In this document: in pieces, positions 6,035 through 6,177 of the stretch
Layout: every line of letters starts with the position of its first letter
Position numbering within the stretch: position 1 is the stretch's first letter
DNA from: Clostridia bacterium
Lineage (GTDB): Bacteria > Bacillota > Clostridia > Oscillospirales > Acutalibacteraceae
Assembly: GCA_900772705.1 (NCBI GenBank)
Contig: CAAGRQ010000062.1
Coordinates: 1-6,177, forward strand
Reading direction: 5' to 3'
DNA length: 6,177 nt
Notes under the pieces: model-generated
Databases searched by the model: none
What the model saw: the letters and a program-made list of their open reading frames with translations, nothing else
What the model was told of the DNA's origin: nothing
Program-made: the position numbers and the translations under genes

Positions 6035-6177
6035 ATGAAAAAAAATCATCTGTCCATAAGTTTGATAATCTGTGCGTTGCTTACATTGTTTTTGTCCTGC
6101 AATGCTGATGTTGTTGACAATTTTTCTGTTAACAGCCTTACACAAAATACTATTCCTGCAACTCTTGCAAAGGGTAA
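6035..6177 (+). CDS. lipoprotein, N-terminal part, unknown function
   Basis: The first 47 codons of an open frame run off the window end. The product starts with a textbook lipoprotein signal peptide: a basic start (MKKNH), a hydrophobic stretch of about 14 residues (LSISLIICALLTLF) and a lipobox LFLSC in which C22 would be the lipidated residue after signal peptidase II cleavage. After this comes a polar, soluble-looking region (NADVVDNFSVNSLTQNTIPA). The serine directly before the cysteine is more common in spirochaete and Bacteroidota lipoproteins than in Clostridia, where glycine or alanine is usual. The base composition is more AT-rich (42 GC of 117 bases over 6061-6177) than the his genes. 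The mature function cannot be inferred from so short a piece. Confidence 0.8.
   Translation, partial: MKKNHLSISLIICALLTLFLSCNADVVDNFSVNSLTQNTIPATLAKG

Noticed and set aside
5945..6145. 66-codon open frame on the minus strand at the window end
   Set aside because: It crosses the terminator hairpin and lies opposite the lipoprotein signal peptide; no motif seen.

Overview
The window is a tight, same-strand (+) run of histidine biosynthesis genes leading directly into a single-strand DNA exonuclease gene, and it ends in a short tail that does not match the rest. Compact spacing, strong AGGAGG-type ribosome binding sites, a short-form HisG, and separate rather than fused hisI and hisE suggest a low-to-moderate GC Firmicute of class Clostridia, most like the gut or rumen Ruminococcaceae/Oscillospiraceae. 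This placement is inferred from gene style, not from a marker gene.

Region 1 (1-3652) holds, in order, the 3' part of hisG, then complete hisD, hisB, hisA, hisI and hisE. Together these cover ATP phosphoribosylation (step 1, HisG), PRATP pyrophosphohydrolase (HisE), PRAMP cyclohydrolase (HisI), ProFAR isomerase (HisA), IGP dehydratase (HisB) and histidinol dehydrogenase (HisD). Genes for the glutaminase/cyclase pair hisH and hisF and the aminotransferase hisC are not in the window, although hisH and hisF usually sit beside hisB and hisA. Junctions are 1-nt (TAATG) or 4-nt (ATGA) overlaps or gaps of 4 to 34 nt, which fits one polycistronic transcript.

Region 2 (3652-5700) is recJ, a 682-residue DHH/DHHA1 single-strand exonuclease whose start codon overlaps the hisE stop codon, so the repair gene looks translationally coupled to the his operon.

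Region 3 (5684-6177) is discordant. A new gene starts inside the end of recJ, and its first ~31 residues resemble the N-terminal start of a RelA/SpoT-type protein, but it stops after 45 codons. In another frame, the sequence then becomes the C-terminal end of an unrelated protein, followed by a perfect 15-bp hairpin terminator and the start of a gene for a lipoprotein with a clear signal peptide. The simplest explanation is a join between two unrelated DNA segments at about 5777-5800, either an assembly chimera or a real rearrangement. I saw no CRISPR array, insertion sequence, tRNA or rRNA, and no evidence for a new biological system.
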